From Nocardiopsis sp. CNT312 (lineage in GTDB: Bacteria; Actinomycetota; Actinomycetes; Streptosporangiales; Streptosporangiaceae): a DNA stretch of 64,000 nt. The DNA lies in NCBI RefSeq assembly GCF_000515115.1, contig NZ_AZXF01000005.1, forward strand, positions 62,001 through 126,000. The letters are read 5' to 3'. The notes below the pieces were generated by a model, which was given only the letters and a program-made list of their open reading frames with translations, did not search any database and was not told the origin of the DNA. This document shows positions 1 to 8,436 of this stretch, one piece after another. The position numbers and the translations under genes are program-made. The first letter of the stretch is position 1; each line of letters begins with the position of its first letter.

Positions 1-3000
1 GAGCAGGCCGAGCAGTCGGCCGTGCGTGGGCTCGTCGACCTTGGCGAAGGCGTCGTCCAGGAGGATGAGTCTGGGCGCCCAGGGCGCCTGGGCCGCGAGC
101 GCGTCGAACTGGGCCGCAGCCGCGGCGAACAGCACCAGGTAGGCCACGACTCTCTGCTCACCCTGGCTGAGCGCGGTGCGGTGGCCGAGCCTGCGCTCGT
201 CCCCGGAGCCGTCGGTGACGTAGACGGTGAAGGCGAACCAGGACCGGTAGTCGAGGGCCGCGCGCAACTGCGCTCCCCCGGTGGCGGTGGGGTCGAGTCG
301 GCGGATCGCCTCGATGCAGCGGCGCAGGGCATCGCGCAGCCGGGTGGTCTGGACCCGGGAGCGCTTCTCCGCGGGGGTGGCCAGCAACGGGACGACGGCC
401 TCGATGTCGGCCCCGGCATCGGGGGCCAGGTCCCAGTCCAGGCGGACGCCGAGCCCGGCTGAGGTGGTCACGTCCTTGAGCACGCCGTTCATGGTGGCGA
501 TGAGGGCGCGCGCCTCGTCGATCTGGCGGGAGAGGTGTCCGGCGAGCTCGCCGAGCAGGTGGCGTTCGAAGGCCTCCTCCTCGGCGACGGCGACGGTCTC
601 CTCCGCGCGTGCGACCGCGGCGGTGACGCGTTCGGCGTAGGCGGTGACGTCGTGCACACCGTCCTCGTCGTGGATGGTGAGGCGCTTGATCCCGCGCGGT
701 TCGCTGAGCTCGGCGCGCGTCTGCGACCAGCCGATCGAGGACAGCAGCCGCTGGAGGTCCTCCCGGCTGCTGAGGATGCCGCTGTCGTCGACCCCGATGA
801 CGTCGTCCTGGGCGGTGAGCCCCTCCTCGACCTGGCGGACGAAGTCCTCCAGGAGCGCGAGCCGGACGTCGGGGCCCGGCAGGGAGGCGGGTGCGGTCTG
901 CGCAGACTCCGCTCTGTCTGCCTCGGAGCGGGCCGCCAGGTACCGGGCGAGGGGCCCGTCGGATCCGGCGCATGCCTTGAGCCCGGCCGCGTCGAGCAGG
1001 ACCGTGTCAGGTGTGTCCCCTGAGGTGCCCGGGCCCGTGGTGACGGAGGAGACGAGGGCGTCCCCGGCGACGAGCGCGCGGCGGACCTGCTCGGCCCGCT
1101 CGCGAGTGGCGGCGTCGAGCCGGGCCTCGGCGCTGACGCGCCGGTCCCGGGCTTCCTGGGCCGCTCGTTCGAGTTCGGGCAGGCGGCGGGCGGCCTCCTG
1201 GGCCCGGGCCCTGACCTGCGCGCGGGCGGTGTCGAGCTGTTCCGTGGATGCGCCTCCGGCGCGTTCCCCAAGTTCGAACTGGCGACGGACTGTGATCATG
1301 TCGTCGATGGCGGCCGCGCGGGCGTCCTCGGCGAGGACGCGGTTGGCGCGGGCGCGTCGCCAGTCCGTGACGTGGCGTTCGTGGTCGGCGAGGTTCCAGG
1401 CGAGGACGTCGAGGTCCCTCAGCGCGGCGGCGACCAGGACGCGCAGGTGGTCGAGGGCGCGCAGGGTGCTGTCGAGGTCGGCGCGGCCGGTGGGCAGGGA
1501 GTGCGCGGCCGCGGCCTCGCGGAGCCCGGAGCGCAGGTCGAGGAGTTCGTCGCGCGTCCGCTCGGCCTCGCGCTGGGCGCTCTCCTGAGCGCGGCGTGCG
1601 GCGGCCACGTCGGTGCGGGCGGCGTCGAGGGCCGCCCAGGCGCGGGTGAGCGGGGCGGGGTCGGGCAGGTCCCGGGAGACCTCCAGGAGTTCGGCGTAGG
1701 CGTTCTCGACCGCCCAACGGCGTTCGCCCGCCTCCGAGAGCAGGGCTTCGGCGATGTCGATCCTGCGGGCGGTGTTGGCGGTCCGGCGGTCACGGGCCCG
1801 CTTGCGAGCGGCTCTGCCGATGAACTCGGGTTCGCTCTTGTGGTGGGCCCCGGAGGCCACCCCGAGGCTCCAGGAGCCGTTGAGGGACACGGAGCTGACG
1901 GTGGCGACAGTGGCGTCACGGCGGTGCTTGGCTGCGGTTCCGTCGATCGGTCCCGGCCGGGCCGAATGCAGGGTGATGGAGGACAGCAGTGTTCGCAGGG
2001 TCTCGTGCCCCACTCCGGTCTCGGGCTCGGCGACGGGGACGAGGACGTCGAGGAGGGTGCGCCCCTTGGCGGGGTGGGACGGGGTGAGGATCAGGTCGCG
2101 GGTCCCGGGGTCGTGGACGGCGCCGTCGGAGCCGATCCAGGCGGAGAGGAGTCCGCTGGCCTCCAGTGCCGCTTCCAGGCCGGCGCGTTCGCGCGGGGTG
2201 AGCTCCTCCGCGAAGTCGACGGCGAGGTGGAAGGGGACGCCGTTGCCGTCACCTCGCGGGCGTGTGGCCCAGGCCGGGCGCTCGGGTGCGGGGTCGTTGC
2301 CACGCGAGCGCCGTTCGGCGAGCTCGTGGAGTTCGTCGGCGAGCCGCCCCTCCTCTCCGACGGCGACGTCGCGGCGGGCGCGCAGCTCCTCCAGGAGCGG
2401 GTCGACCGTGGCGTGGGCGAGCCGGGCGACGGTGCCCGGCACGTCCGGGTCCAGGACGCGCAGGGACTCGCTGATGGGCAGCTCCACGCTGCCCTCCAGC
2501 TCGTGGATGGCCTCTCCCAGGGCGTGGGCGTGGCCTGATGCGCGCAGGCGGGCGGTCCAGGCGCGGACCCCCTCGGCGTAGGAGGCGCTCTCCTCGCGCA
2601 GGCGGGCGATGGCCCCGCGCTCACGGGTGTGGGCGTGTTCCAGGACCGCCTCGGCGCTCTCGGCCTCGCTGGTGAGGGCGACGAGGCGGCGGTCGGCGGC
2701 GGCTTCGGCGGTGGTGAACTCGGTGAGGCGCGTGGCGGTGTCGGTGCGGTGCTCGGCGTGTTCGGCGGCGGTGGTGAGCCGGTCGTGGAGGAGGCCGAGG
2801 CGTTCGCGCAGGGTGTCCAGGTCCAGCCCGTCCACGGGCGGGCGCTCCACGGCCTGTTCGAGCCCTTGGAGGTCGACACGGGTGGTGCTCTCCCTGGGGG
2901 CGTGGACCCGGGACGCGGTGTCGGGGACGGCCCCGAGGGAGGCGGGGTCGATCCCGGCCGCGTGGGCGGCCCGGTCGGTCTCGGCGTGGGTGTGCCGCAG

Positions 3001-4365
3001 CACGTCGAGGGCGCGTTCGATGGTGCCGATGTCTTCGCTGAGGCGTTCGACCGTGTGGTTCTCCGTGCGCTCGGCGTGTTCAGCGGCGACCCAGGCGGCT
3101 TCGGCGGCGCGGATGTAGGCACCGACCGCGGCGTCGTAGGCGCGGCGCGCGCCCTTGGTGGCCGTCGCGGCGTCCGTGCCGGCGGCAGCGAGGGTGGCGT
3201 CGTCGGCGTTGGCGGTGTCGCGGGTGCGGCGGGCCTGGTCGCGTTCCTCGGCGATGCGGCCCTCGGCGGAGACCAGGCGGTCGAGTTCGGTGCGCAGGCG
3301 GTCGGCCTCGGCGGTACGGCGCTCGCAGGCGTCCAGTTGTGCGCGGACCTCGGCCGCACGAGTGCCCAGGGCGTAGAGCAGGTATCCGCGGTAGTCGGTG
3401 AGGAATCCGTCGACGCCGCTCCCCGCCCTGGTGAGGGCGGCCTTCTCGTCCCTGGCCTGTTCGAGGTCGGCGATGTTGCGCGCGACCTCGTCGAGGACGG
3501 TGTCGTCCATGGGGGGCAGGGCCTCGGACAGGACGCTGACGAGTTCGCCGGCCTCCAGACGGTCGCCGATGGTGGGGCGGCGCAGGCGGTACAGGAGGTG
3601 GACGAGGTTGCGGTACCGGACGGAGTCGTCGATGCCGAAGAGGCGGTGCATGACCCGGGCCCGGTAGGCGACGGCGCTCGTGAAGCAGTTGTCGGAACCG
3701 ATCTCGGAGCGCAGGCGGTCGACGGGTTTGGGGCGGCCGTCCGTGACCAGTTCGAGGTCGTGGCCCACACGGCGCTCGGTGACGAAGAACACGCACCGGG
3801 GGTCGGAGTCCCCCACGGCCAGGACGGCGGCACCGAGGGTGAGGTGGCGCGGTGCCGTGGCGGGGGGTTCGGGTTCGGAGCCCTTGCCGCTGCCGGTCCG
3901 GCGGGCGCCGTCCAGGCCGCGTTCCCCGCGGTCGGTGGTGAACTCGACCCACAGGTAGCCCAGACGTGTGGTGGGCCCGGCGTCCTCGTCCGCTTCGCGG
4001 GGCTCGGGGGGTTCGCTCTCCGTTTCGGCGCCGCCCAGCAGGTCGGGACCGGTGTGGTCGGAGCCGTCGGCCGACGCGGGGCGGCCCCCCTCAGCCATGA
4101 GCCACCGCAGGCTGGTGCGGTTGGTCCCCGTGGTGTCCAGACGGCGGACGTCCCCGTCCAGGAGGAAGGGCAGCAGCATCTCCAGGGCCTTGGACTTGCC
4201 TGCGCCGTTGCGTCCGCGCAGCAGGAGGCGGCCCTCGGCGAAGTCGAGGACCTGGTCGTCGTACTGCCAGACGTTGCGGATACCCGCGCGTTCGAGACGG
4301 TAGCGCGGGCTGTCGGCCGGGTCAGACGAAACCGTCTCCGGGGCTGTGCCGGTCTCCTGGGTCAC
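1..4365 (-). CDS. jetC: Wadjet type II SMC-like ATPase JetC (TIGR02680 family), C-terminus cut by window edge
   Basis: MukB/SMC-like motor of the Wadjet anti-plasmid complex, which extrudes loops of invading circular DNA and hands them to the JetD nuclease. Reading the minus strand gives one open frame of about 1,455 codons. Walker A (GRNGAGKS) is at residues 51-58, followed by long Glu/Arg/Ala-rich segments typical of coiled coil. Near the C-terminus come an ABC signature (LSQGEQRVV, about 150-175) and Walker B (LILLDDAFAKVD, about 30-70), so both half-ATPase motifs are intact and only the last residues lie outside. I chose GTG 4365 because AGGAG sits six bases upstream; in-frame GTG codons also lie at 4383 and 4386. 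It overlaps jetB by about 44 bases, indicating translational coupling. JetD should lie beyond base 1. The family call is confident; activity is uncertain because jetA is truncated. Confidence 0.88.
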   Translation of the reverse strand, partial: MTQETGTAPETVSSDPADSPRYRLERAGIRNVWQYDDQVLDFAEGRLLLRGRNGAGKSKALEMLLPFLLDGDVRRLDTTGTNRTSLRWLMAEGGRPASADGSDHTGPDLLGGAETESEPPEPREADEDAGPTTRLGYLWVEFTTDRGERGLDGARRTGSGKGSEPEPPATAPRHLTLGAAVLAVGDSDPRCVFFVTERRVGHDLELVTDGRPKPVDRLRSEIGSDNCFTSAVAYRARVMHRLFGIDDSVRYRNLVHLLYRLRRPTIGDRLEAGELVSVLSEALPPMDDTVLDEVARNIADLEQARDEKAALTRAGSGVDGFLTDYRGYLLYALGTRAAEVRAQLDACERRTAEADRLRTELDRLVSAEGRIAEERDQARRTRDTANADDATLAAAGTDAATATKGARRAYDAAVGAYIRAAEAAWVAAEHAERTENHTVERLSEDIGTIERALDVLRHTHAETDRAAHAAGIDPASLGAVPDTASRVHAPRESTTRVDLQGLEQAVERPPVDGLDLDTLRERLGLLHDRLTTAAEHAEHRTDTATRLTEFTTAEAAADRRLVALTSEAESAEAVLEHAHTRERGAIARLREESASYAEGVRAWTARLRASGHAHALGEAIHELEGSVELPISESLRVLDPDVPGTVARLAHATVDPLLEELRARRDVAVGEEGRLADELHELAERRSRGNDPAPERPAWATRPRGDGNGVPFHLAVDFAEELTPRERAGLEAALEASGLLSAWIGSDGAVHDPGTRDLILTPSHPAKGRTLLDVLVPVAEPETGVGHETLRTLLSSITLHSARPGPIDGTAAKHRRDATVATVSSVSLNGSWSLGVASGAHHKSEPEFIGRAARKRARDRRTANTARRIDIAEALLSEAGERRWAVENAYAELLEVSRDLPDPAPLTRAWAALDAARTDVAAARRAQESAQREAERTRDELLDLRSGLREAAAAHSLPTGRADLDSTLRALDHLRVLVAAALRDLDVLAWNLADHERHVTDWRRARANRVLAEDARAAAIDDMITVRRQFELGERAGGASTEQLDTARAQVRARAQEAARRLPELERAAQEARDRRVSAEARLDAATRERAEQVRRALVAGDALVSSVTTGPGTSGDTPDTVLLDAAGLKACAGSDGPLARYLAARSEADRAESAQTAPASLPGPDVRLALLEDFVRQVEEGLTAQDDVIGVDDSGILSSREDLQRLLSSIGWSQTRAELSEPRGIKRLTIHDEDGVHDVTAYAERVTAAVARAEETVAVAEEEAFERHLLGELAGHLSRQIDEARALIATMNGVLKDVTTSAGLGVRLDWDLAPDAGADIEAVVPLLATPAEKRSRVQTTRLRDALRRCIEAIRRLDPTATGGAQLRAALDYRSWFAFTVYVTDGSGDERRLGHRTALSQGEQRVVAYLVLFAAAAAQFDALAAQAPWAPRLILLDDAFAKVDEPTHGRLLGLL

Positions 4366-5719
4366 CGCTGTCTCCTGGGTCACCACTGGTCGCGCTCACC
4401 TTCTCGTTCGCCACCGTTTGCGGCACGGACGCCACTGGTTTCAGGTCGCCACGGGGGTCGGTGGTGACCCCCGGATCGTCGTGGTCGGCCCTGCCTGGTT
4501 CGACGGGGGACGTCCGGCCGTCCACGCCATTGTCCTGGATGCGGGGGACGCGCTCGTCCACGTCGGTTCCGTAGCGGGCGGCGGCAGCGGTGAGGTACCG
4601 CTCCCCCGGGGCCCCGCGCAGGAGGCCGAGGTCCGCCAGAAGGGCCAGCACCCGCACGGGGAGCCGTTCCGGGTCGGGGATCTCGGGGCCCGCCGTGCGG
4701 GCCCACTCGGCGCGCGCGGGCGCCCGTGCGCCGCAGAGCGCGTCCAGGGCGGCGTCCAGTTCCGCGTCCGGCACGGGGACGGAGGTGGTGGGACGGCCGG
4801 GGAGCAGGCGGCCTGAGAGGTGTCGGATCAGGGCCAGGGCGGTCTGTCCGACAGGGTCGTCGGTAGGGAAGCCGGCGTGTTCGCCGGTGTCGTCCGGTGC
4901 CACCAGTGCCACCCCCTCGGCTCGGACCTCGGTGTCGTGGCCGAGGAGGCTGCCGAGTGCGGAGGCGGCCCGCCACTGGTGCGCGGCCAGCCGGTCGCGC
5001 TGGCGGTCGGGGAGTTCCTCGCGGTAGACGACGGCGGTCTCGGCGAGGAGTCTGCGCAGCGCGACCTCACCCGCCTGATCGCCGCCGGGGTCGGGGTCGG
5101 CGGCCTCGGCCAGGAAGGAGTCGGGGGTGTCTCCGGCCTTGGGCGGGTGGGCCGCGACGGAGCGGACGATTCCGGGTTCGGGGCTCAGCAGGGGGTCTGC
5201 TGTGGCGTCGGCCCGGTGGTCGGCGAGCCGCCCCGCGGCCTCGGTGAGGGCACCGAGGCCGATGAGGTACTCCAGCGCGGCGCAGAACGCGCGGCGCTCG
5301 CCGAGTCCGCGCTGCGGATCGGCGTCGATGTCGGCCTCGGCCGCGACCGAGCGGACGCGCCCGGCGAGTGCACGGACCGGGACGGGTTCGGGGTGCTCCA
5401 GGAGAACGGCCAGGGTCAGCGCGAGGTAGGTGTGCACGCGCGGGGTGAACCGTGTGCCCGTCGCACGGGTGAAGGGCCGGGTGACCTCCTCGACGAGTCC
5501 GCGTTTGACGAGCCTCGCGTGGTCCTCGGCGATGACCAGTCGGTAGCCGAGAACCCGTTGGAAGCGCTGGACCAGCCATTCGGCGTGCGAGCACACGAGG
5601 GCGTACTCGGCCGGGCGGGTGCGTGCGGTGATGAGCGGCCGTGCCATCAGGGCGCGGGCCGCGGCCTGGCGCTCCCCGATGAGGGCGGCGTCCTCGCCGT
5701 GGGCGTCCGTCTCCCTCAC
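4322..5719 (-). CDS. jetB: Wadjet type II JetB (DUF2398/TIGR02678)
   Basis: MukE-like accessory subunit that binds the kleisin and the SMC motor. The 465-residue product has the DUF2398 N-terminal pattern: LMARPLITA, then the histidine/tryptophan segment SHAEWLVQRFQRVLGYRL and DHARLVKRGL. This is followed by helical winged-helix-like regions. Length agrees with the family. The GTG start lies three bases after the jetA stop, and AGGGGG spans the junction, so jetA and jetB are co-translated. The C-terminal 50 residues are Asp/Gly/Pro-rich and overlap the jetC start. Confidence 0.85.
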   Translation of the reverse strand: MRETDAHGEDAALIGERQAAARALMARPLITARTRPAEYALVCSHAEWLVQRFQRVLGYRLVIAEDHARLVKRGLVEEVTRPFTRATGTRFTPRVHTYLALTLAVLLEHPEPVPVRALAGRVRSVAAEADIDADPQRGLGERRAFCAALEYLIGLGALTEAAGRLADHRADATADPLLSPEPGIVRSVAAHPPKAGDTPDSFLAEAADPDPGGDQAGEVALRRLLAETAVVYREELPDRQRDRLAAHQWRAASALGSLLGHDTEVRAEGVALVAPDDTGEHAGFPTDDPVGQTALALIRHLSGRLLPGRPTTSVPVPDAELDAALDALCGARAPARAEWARTAGPEIPDPERLPVRVLALLADLGLLRGAPGERYLTAAAARYGTDVDERVPRIQDNGVDGRTSPVEPGRADHDDPGVTTDPRGDLKPVASVPQTVANEKVSATSGDPGDSGDPGDRHSPGDGFV

Positions 5720-5722
5720 CCC

Positions 5723-6490
5723 CTACAGGCTCCGGCGCGTGTGCGCCGAGAGGTCGATCGGGCCGGTGGTCTCGTGGTCGGGATCGGGGACCGCCTCTGG
5801 GGCGGCGGTCGGCTCGCGGAGGGCGGAGGGAGGCTCCTCTGCGGGGTCGAGGACGTGCTGTCCGTAGGGGGTGACGCGCAGGCGCAGCCCCTCCAGGGTC
5901 AGTTCGCCGCCTTCACCGAGCACGGTGACCTCGGCGCCGGGGGCGGGGATCACGTGAAGGCGGAGGCCGAATTCGAGGTCTCCAGCGGAGGTGGGCCGAC
6001 CGCTGGCGTCACCGGAGCCGAGGGCGGCGGTGAGCAGCTCCATGAGGACCTCCATGCCCGCACCGGACAGGTTCAGGCTGGCCCGGTCCCCGGTGGGCTC
6101 GGCGAGCAGGGAGCCGATCTGCTCGGCTCCGGCCCGGCGCCAGTGGGCGGAGGACTCGGCGGCGTCGCGCAGGCGGGCGCGCTGGGCGCGGTGGTCGCGA
6201 ACGGGTTCGGGAGGGCGTGTGCCCGGCCGCTCGGTGACCGTGCTGCGGTCGGGGTCGGCCTGCCACCAACTGGTGGTGGCGGCGATCCGGTCGTCGACCC
6301 TGCCCGCCAGGTGGAGTGCGGAGTGGAGCCCGTACGCGGCGGTGGCCAGTGCGTCGGCCCGGTCGGGGCCGGCCTCTTCGAACCAGGAGGCCAGGCGCAG
6401 GAGCGCGGCACGGCCGTGCCGCGGCGCCGACTGCTCGCCGGTCCCCTGTCCTTCATCCGCGCGGTCGTCCGCGAGCTGCTTGAATCCCAC
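5723..6490 (-). CDS. jetA: JetA-like (DUF2397/TIGR02677) protein lacking its N-terminal half
   Basis: Wadjet kleisin-like subunit. Only 255 residues are encoded, against roughly 500 usual for the family. What remains matches the C-terminal half: the LASWFEEAGPD...AYGLHSALHL segment, the SWWQADPD motif, a long charged helix, and the closing beta-rich part (GLRLHVIPAPGAEVTVLGEGG...). An in-frame TGA lies two codons upstream of the GTG start, and the 160 bases to the next gene contain no N-terminal winged-helix sequence in any frame, so the missing part is deleted rather than frameshifted. The ORF is otherwise open and abuts jetB. It may be a relic or a functional short variant; without the N-terminal domain it should not bridge both SMC heads. 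The family assignment rests on pattern recall. Confidence 0.68.
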   Translation of the reverse strand: MGFKQLADDRADEGQGTGEQSAPRHGRAALLRLASWFEEAGPDRADALATAAYGLHSALHLAGRVDDRIAATTSWWQADPDRSTVTERPGTRPPEPVRDHRAQRARLRDAAESSAHWRRAGAEQIGSLLAEPTGDRASLNLSGAGMEVLMELLTAALGSGDASGRPTSAGDLEFGLRLHVIPAPGAEVTVLGEGGELTLEGLRLRVTPYGQHVLDPAEEPPSALREPTAAPEAVPDPDHETTGPIDLSAHTRRSL

Positions 6491-6650
6491 ACTTCAGCAG
6501 ACTAGAGACCTCCCGGACACACCACACCCGGTTCGGCCCCTGTTGGCCCGGCCGAACCAGCCCTCTCACCCGCGCTGAACAGGGATTATGTACTTTTTCT
6601 GAAGTTTGGATCGATTCTCGGGAACATGTTCCACCAGCGGCCTCGGGGCG
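6491..6650. other. AT-richer spacer upstream of the truncated jetA
   Basis: This 160-base gap separates jetA from the upstream lipoprotein gene. Bases 6580-6615 are clearly AT-richer than the surroundings and contain CATAAT on the minus strand (6585-6590), a plausible -10 hexamer for jetA. No convincing -35 accompanies it. No coding remnant of the missing JetA N-terminus is visible. Confidence 0.3.
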
Positions 6651-7136
6651 TCACCCGGGAGGCAGGGCCAGTCGTCCCCCGTCGGCCTCCGCCATGGCGC
6701 GGCGCATGTCCTCGGGCATGCCCCCGCCGCTCACGGTGTAGGTGGAGAAGTAGGCGGTGCCCTCGACCTCCACAGGGTCGGCGAGGACGACGTCCACCTC
6801 GTAGGGGTCATCCGTGCAGCCCTCGTGGAGGCACCACGTCCCCGAGGCCCCTCCCTGGCCACGCGCGGTGTCCACCGACCACTGCTCCCACTCCATAGCG
6901 GAGAACGTGGTGAACTCCGTGGCGACGTAGGAGTCGGGGCGCTGGTCGGCCCGGCCTCGCTCGTCGCCGTGGGTGTTGAACACGTAGGTCTCGCCGTCCC
7001 CGGCGGTGACGGGCGCCGCCCCCTCGGACGCGGGCCGGGGCTCCTTGCCGACGGACCCCCCCGGCACGGCCGCCTGCCCGCCACAGGACGCCACCATCAG
7101 CGCGACCGCGCCACTCAGCAGAACACCACGTTTCAT
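6651..7136 (-). CDS. Small secreted lipoprotein of unknown function
   Basis: The 161-residue product starts MKRGVLLSGAVALMVASC: a basic n-region, a short hydrophobic core and a lipobox (VASC), so it should be lipid-anchored on the outer face of the membrane. After a Gly/Pro/Ala linker the mature part has aromatic and acidic residues and one cysteine pair (WCLHEGC) that may form a disulfide. No known domain is recognised. The ATG is preceded by GGAGGAGG at good spacing. It stands alone between the Wadjet operon and the small secreted protein array. Confidence 0.75.
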   Translation of the reverse strand: MKRGVLLSGAVALMVASCGGQAAVPGGSVGKEPRPASEGAAPVTAGDGETYVFNTHGDERGRADQRPDSYVATEFTTFSAMEWEQWSVDTARGQGGASGTWCLHEGCTDDPYEVDVVLADPVEVEGTAYFSTYTVSGGGMPEDMRRAMAEADGGRLALPPG

Positions 7137-7170
7137 TCCGGCCTCCTCCGTATGCCTGACCGTGCGTCGG

Positions 7171-7208
7171 AAAAACGGAGAGGCCCTCCGGCCGAGCCGG
7201 AGGGCCTC
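7171..7208 (-). terminator. Intrinsic terminator after the small secreted protein array
   Basis: A perfect 13-bp inverted repeat (7180-7192 pairing with 7196-7208, three-base loop) is followed on the minus strand by TTTTT (complement of 7171-7175). It lies about 130 bases downstream of the last array gene and upstream of the lipoprotein gene, so it would end the array transcript. Confidence 0.8.
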
Positions 7209-7340
7209 CCACTTCTGTTCTCGGTCGCCGACCGCCGCGACGGGTTCGGTGGAGCCCGCCGGGACCGCACTCGCCGCACCGGGCGCGGGCCCGTGGACGC
7301 CGTCGGCCGCTGCGGGGCCGGGCGAGACGCCGAACGGTTC

Positions 7341-7592
7341 CTAGTCGATGTTGGTGCCGACCGGGCCGTTGGTGCAGTCACCGGCGGTGTCCGGCGACAG
7401 GACCGGGACGTTCACACCGAGCGCGCCGAGGGCGAGGTCGGTGTTGCAGAGCTGGATGGGAACGAGCTGCAGGTTCTGGTTGAACTGCTGGTCACCACCG
7501 TGCGACCCCCCCGCAGAGGCGGGAGCGGCGGCCAGCATGGCCCCCAGGGCGATTCCGGCAATGGCACTGGCAGCGGTGAACTTGCGCAACAT
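7341..7592 (-). CDS. Small secreted two-cysteine protein (chaplin/rodlin-like), copy 1
   Basis: The 83-residue product has an N-terminal signal peptide (MLRKFTAASAIAGIALGAML, cleavage probably after APASA). The mature part of about 55 residues is rich in Gln, Asn, Val and Leu, starting SHGGDQQFNQNLQLVP and carrying two cysteines about 24 residues apart (QLCNTD...GDCTNG). This design recalls the chaplins and rodlins that coat actinomycete aerial hyphae, but it does not match the chaplin consensus, so the role is inference. Its RBS (GGAG) overlaps the stop codon of the preceding copy; the 12-base spacing implies coupled translation. Its last 30 residues differ from copies 2 and 3. Confidence 0.72.
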   Translation of the reverse strand: MLRKFTAASAIAGIALGAMLAAAPASAGGSHGGDQQFNQNLQLVPIQLCNTDLALGALGVNVPVLSPDTAGDCTNGPVGTNID

Positions 7593-7990
7593 GGTCGGAA
7601 TCTCCTAGTCGACGTTCGTGGCAACGGGGCCGTTGGTGCAGTCACCGGCGGTGTCCGGCGACAGGATCGGGACGTTCACACCCGCGACCAGGCCAAGGGC
7701 CAGGTCCGTGTTGCAGAGCTGGATGGGAACGAGCTGCAGGTTCTGGTTGAACTGCTGGTCACCACCGTGCGACCCCCCCGCAGAGGCGGGAGCGGCGGCC
7801 AGCATGGCCCCCAGGGCGATTCCGGCAATGGCACTGGCAGCGGTGAACTTGCGCAACATGGTCGGAATCTCCTAGTCGACGTTCGTGGCAACGGGGCCGT
7901 TGGTGCAGTCACCGGCGGTGTCCGGCGACAGGATCGGGACGTTCACACCCGCGACCAGGCCAAGGGCCAGGTCCGTGTTGCAGAGCTGGA
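7441..7990. repeat. Perfect 267-bp tandem duplication inside the secreted-protein array
   Basis: Bases 7441-7723 reappear at 7708-7990 with an offset of exactly 267 and, as I read it, no mismatch. The shared boundary is the 16-base GTGTTGCAGAGCTGGA, present at 7441, 7708 and 7975. Each unit holds the 5' part of one gene, the 12-base spacer and the 3' part of the next, which is the signature of unequal crossing-over between neighbouring paralogues. Confidence 0.85.
7605..7859 (-). CDS. Small secreted two-cysteine protein (chaplin/rodlin-like), copy 2, hybrid
   Basis: The 84-residue product has the same layout as copy 1: signal peptide to APASA, GSHGGDQQFNQNL, cysteines in QLCNTD and GDCTNG. 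Residues 1-56 are identical to copy 1, while the last 30 are identical to copy 3 (LVAGVNVPILSPDTAG, then ATNVD). It is thus a junction product of copies 1 and 3. The DNA shows the same as a perfect 267-base tandem duplication. It presumably produces a functional secreted protein. GGAG follows directly after the upstream stop. Confidence 0.72.
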   Translation of the reverse strand: MLRKFTAASAIAGIALGAMLAAAPASAGGSHGGDQQFNQNLQLVPIQLCNTDLALGLVAGVNVPILSPDTAGDCTNGPVATNVD

Positions 7991-8135
7991 CCGGAATGGC
8001 CTGGAGGTTCTGGTTGTACTGCTGGTCGCCACCGTGCGAACCGCCGTGGCCGTGGGCCATGGCCGGGGAGCCGGAAAGGACGAAGCCGAAAGCGGCACCA
8101 GCCACAAGGCCGGCAACACCGAGCTTACGCAGCAT
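7872..8135 (-). CDS. Small secreted two-cysteine protein (chaplin/rodlin-like), copy 3
   Basis: The 87-residue product has a different signal peptide (MLRKLGVAGLVAGAAFGFVL, cleavage after SPAMA) and a His/Gly-rich start to the mature protein (HGHGGSHGGDQQYNQNL). The same two-cysteine segment ends it, identical in its C-terminal third to copy 2. It is first of the three tightly spaced copies on the minus strand and probably the ancestral 3' donor of the hybrid. Upstream GAAGGGAAAT provides the RBS. Confidence 0.72.
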   Translation of the reverse strand: MLRKLGVAGLVAGAAFGFVLSGSPAMAHGHGGSHGGDQQYNQNLQAIPVQLCNTDLALGLVAGVNVPILSPDTAGDCTNGPVATNVD

Positions 8136-8190
8136 GTGTATTTCCCTTCTGAAAACGTGAATAAATGTCTCGGTCGGACTGTTGCCGGAA

Positions 8191-8436
8191 CTAGCTGATG
8201 TTGGTGCCGACAGGCCCGTTCACGCAGTCGCCCGTGGTCTGCGGCGACAGGATCGGAATGGTGATGGCAACCAGGCCGACGCTGCCGGTCAGGTTGCAGG
8301 ACTGGATCGGGACCACCTGCAGGTTCTGGTTGAACTGCTGGTCACCACCGTGCGAGGCGTAAACGGGGGCTCCGGTGAGGAGCGCACCCATAGCGGCACC
8401 GGCGACCAGGCCAGCAGCGGCCATCTTCTTGATCAT
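8191..8436 (-). CDS. Small secreted two-cysteine protein (chaplin/rodlin-like), copy 4, diverged
   Basis: The 81-residue product is counted from the ATG at 8436, which has GGGGGAATC just upstream; a longer reading from 8493 would spoil the signal peptide. MIKKMAAAGLVAGAAMGALL is a standard signal peptide with cleavage near VYA. The mature part shares SHGGDQQFNQNLQVVPIQ and two cysteines (QSCNLTG...GDCVNG) with copies 1-3 but is clearly older in divergence. It is the promoter-proximal gene of the array and lies behind a long AT-rich leader. Confidence 0.72.
   Translation of the reverse strand: MIKKMAAAGLVAGAAMGALLTGAPVYASHGGDQQFNQNLQVVPIQSCNLTGSVGLVAITIPILSPQTTGDCVNGPVGTNIS

Noticed and set aside
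2629-6505. Long plus-strand frames (612 and 561 codons)
   Set aside because: Antisense to JetC/JetB/JetA, Gly/Val/Glu-rich without motifs; the minus-strand frames carry Walker and signature motifs.
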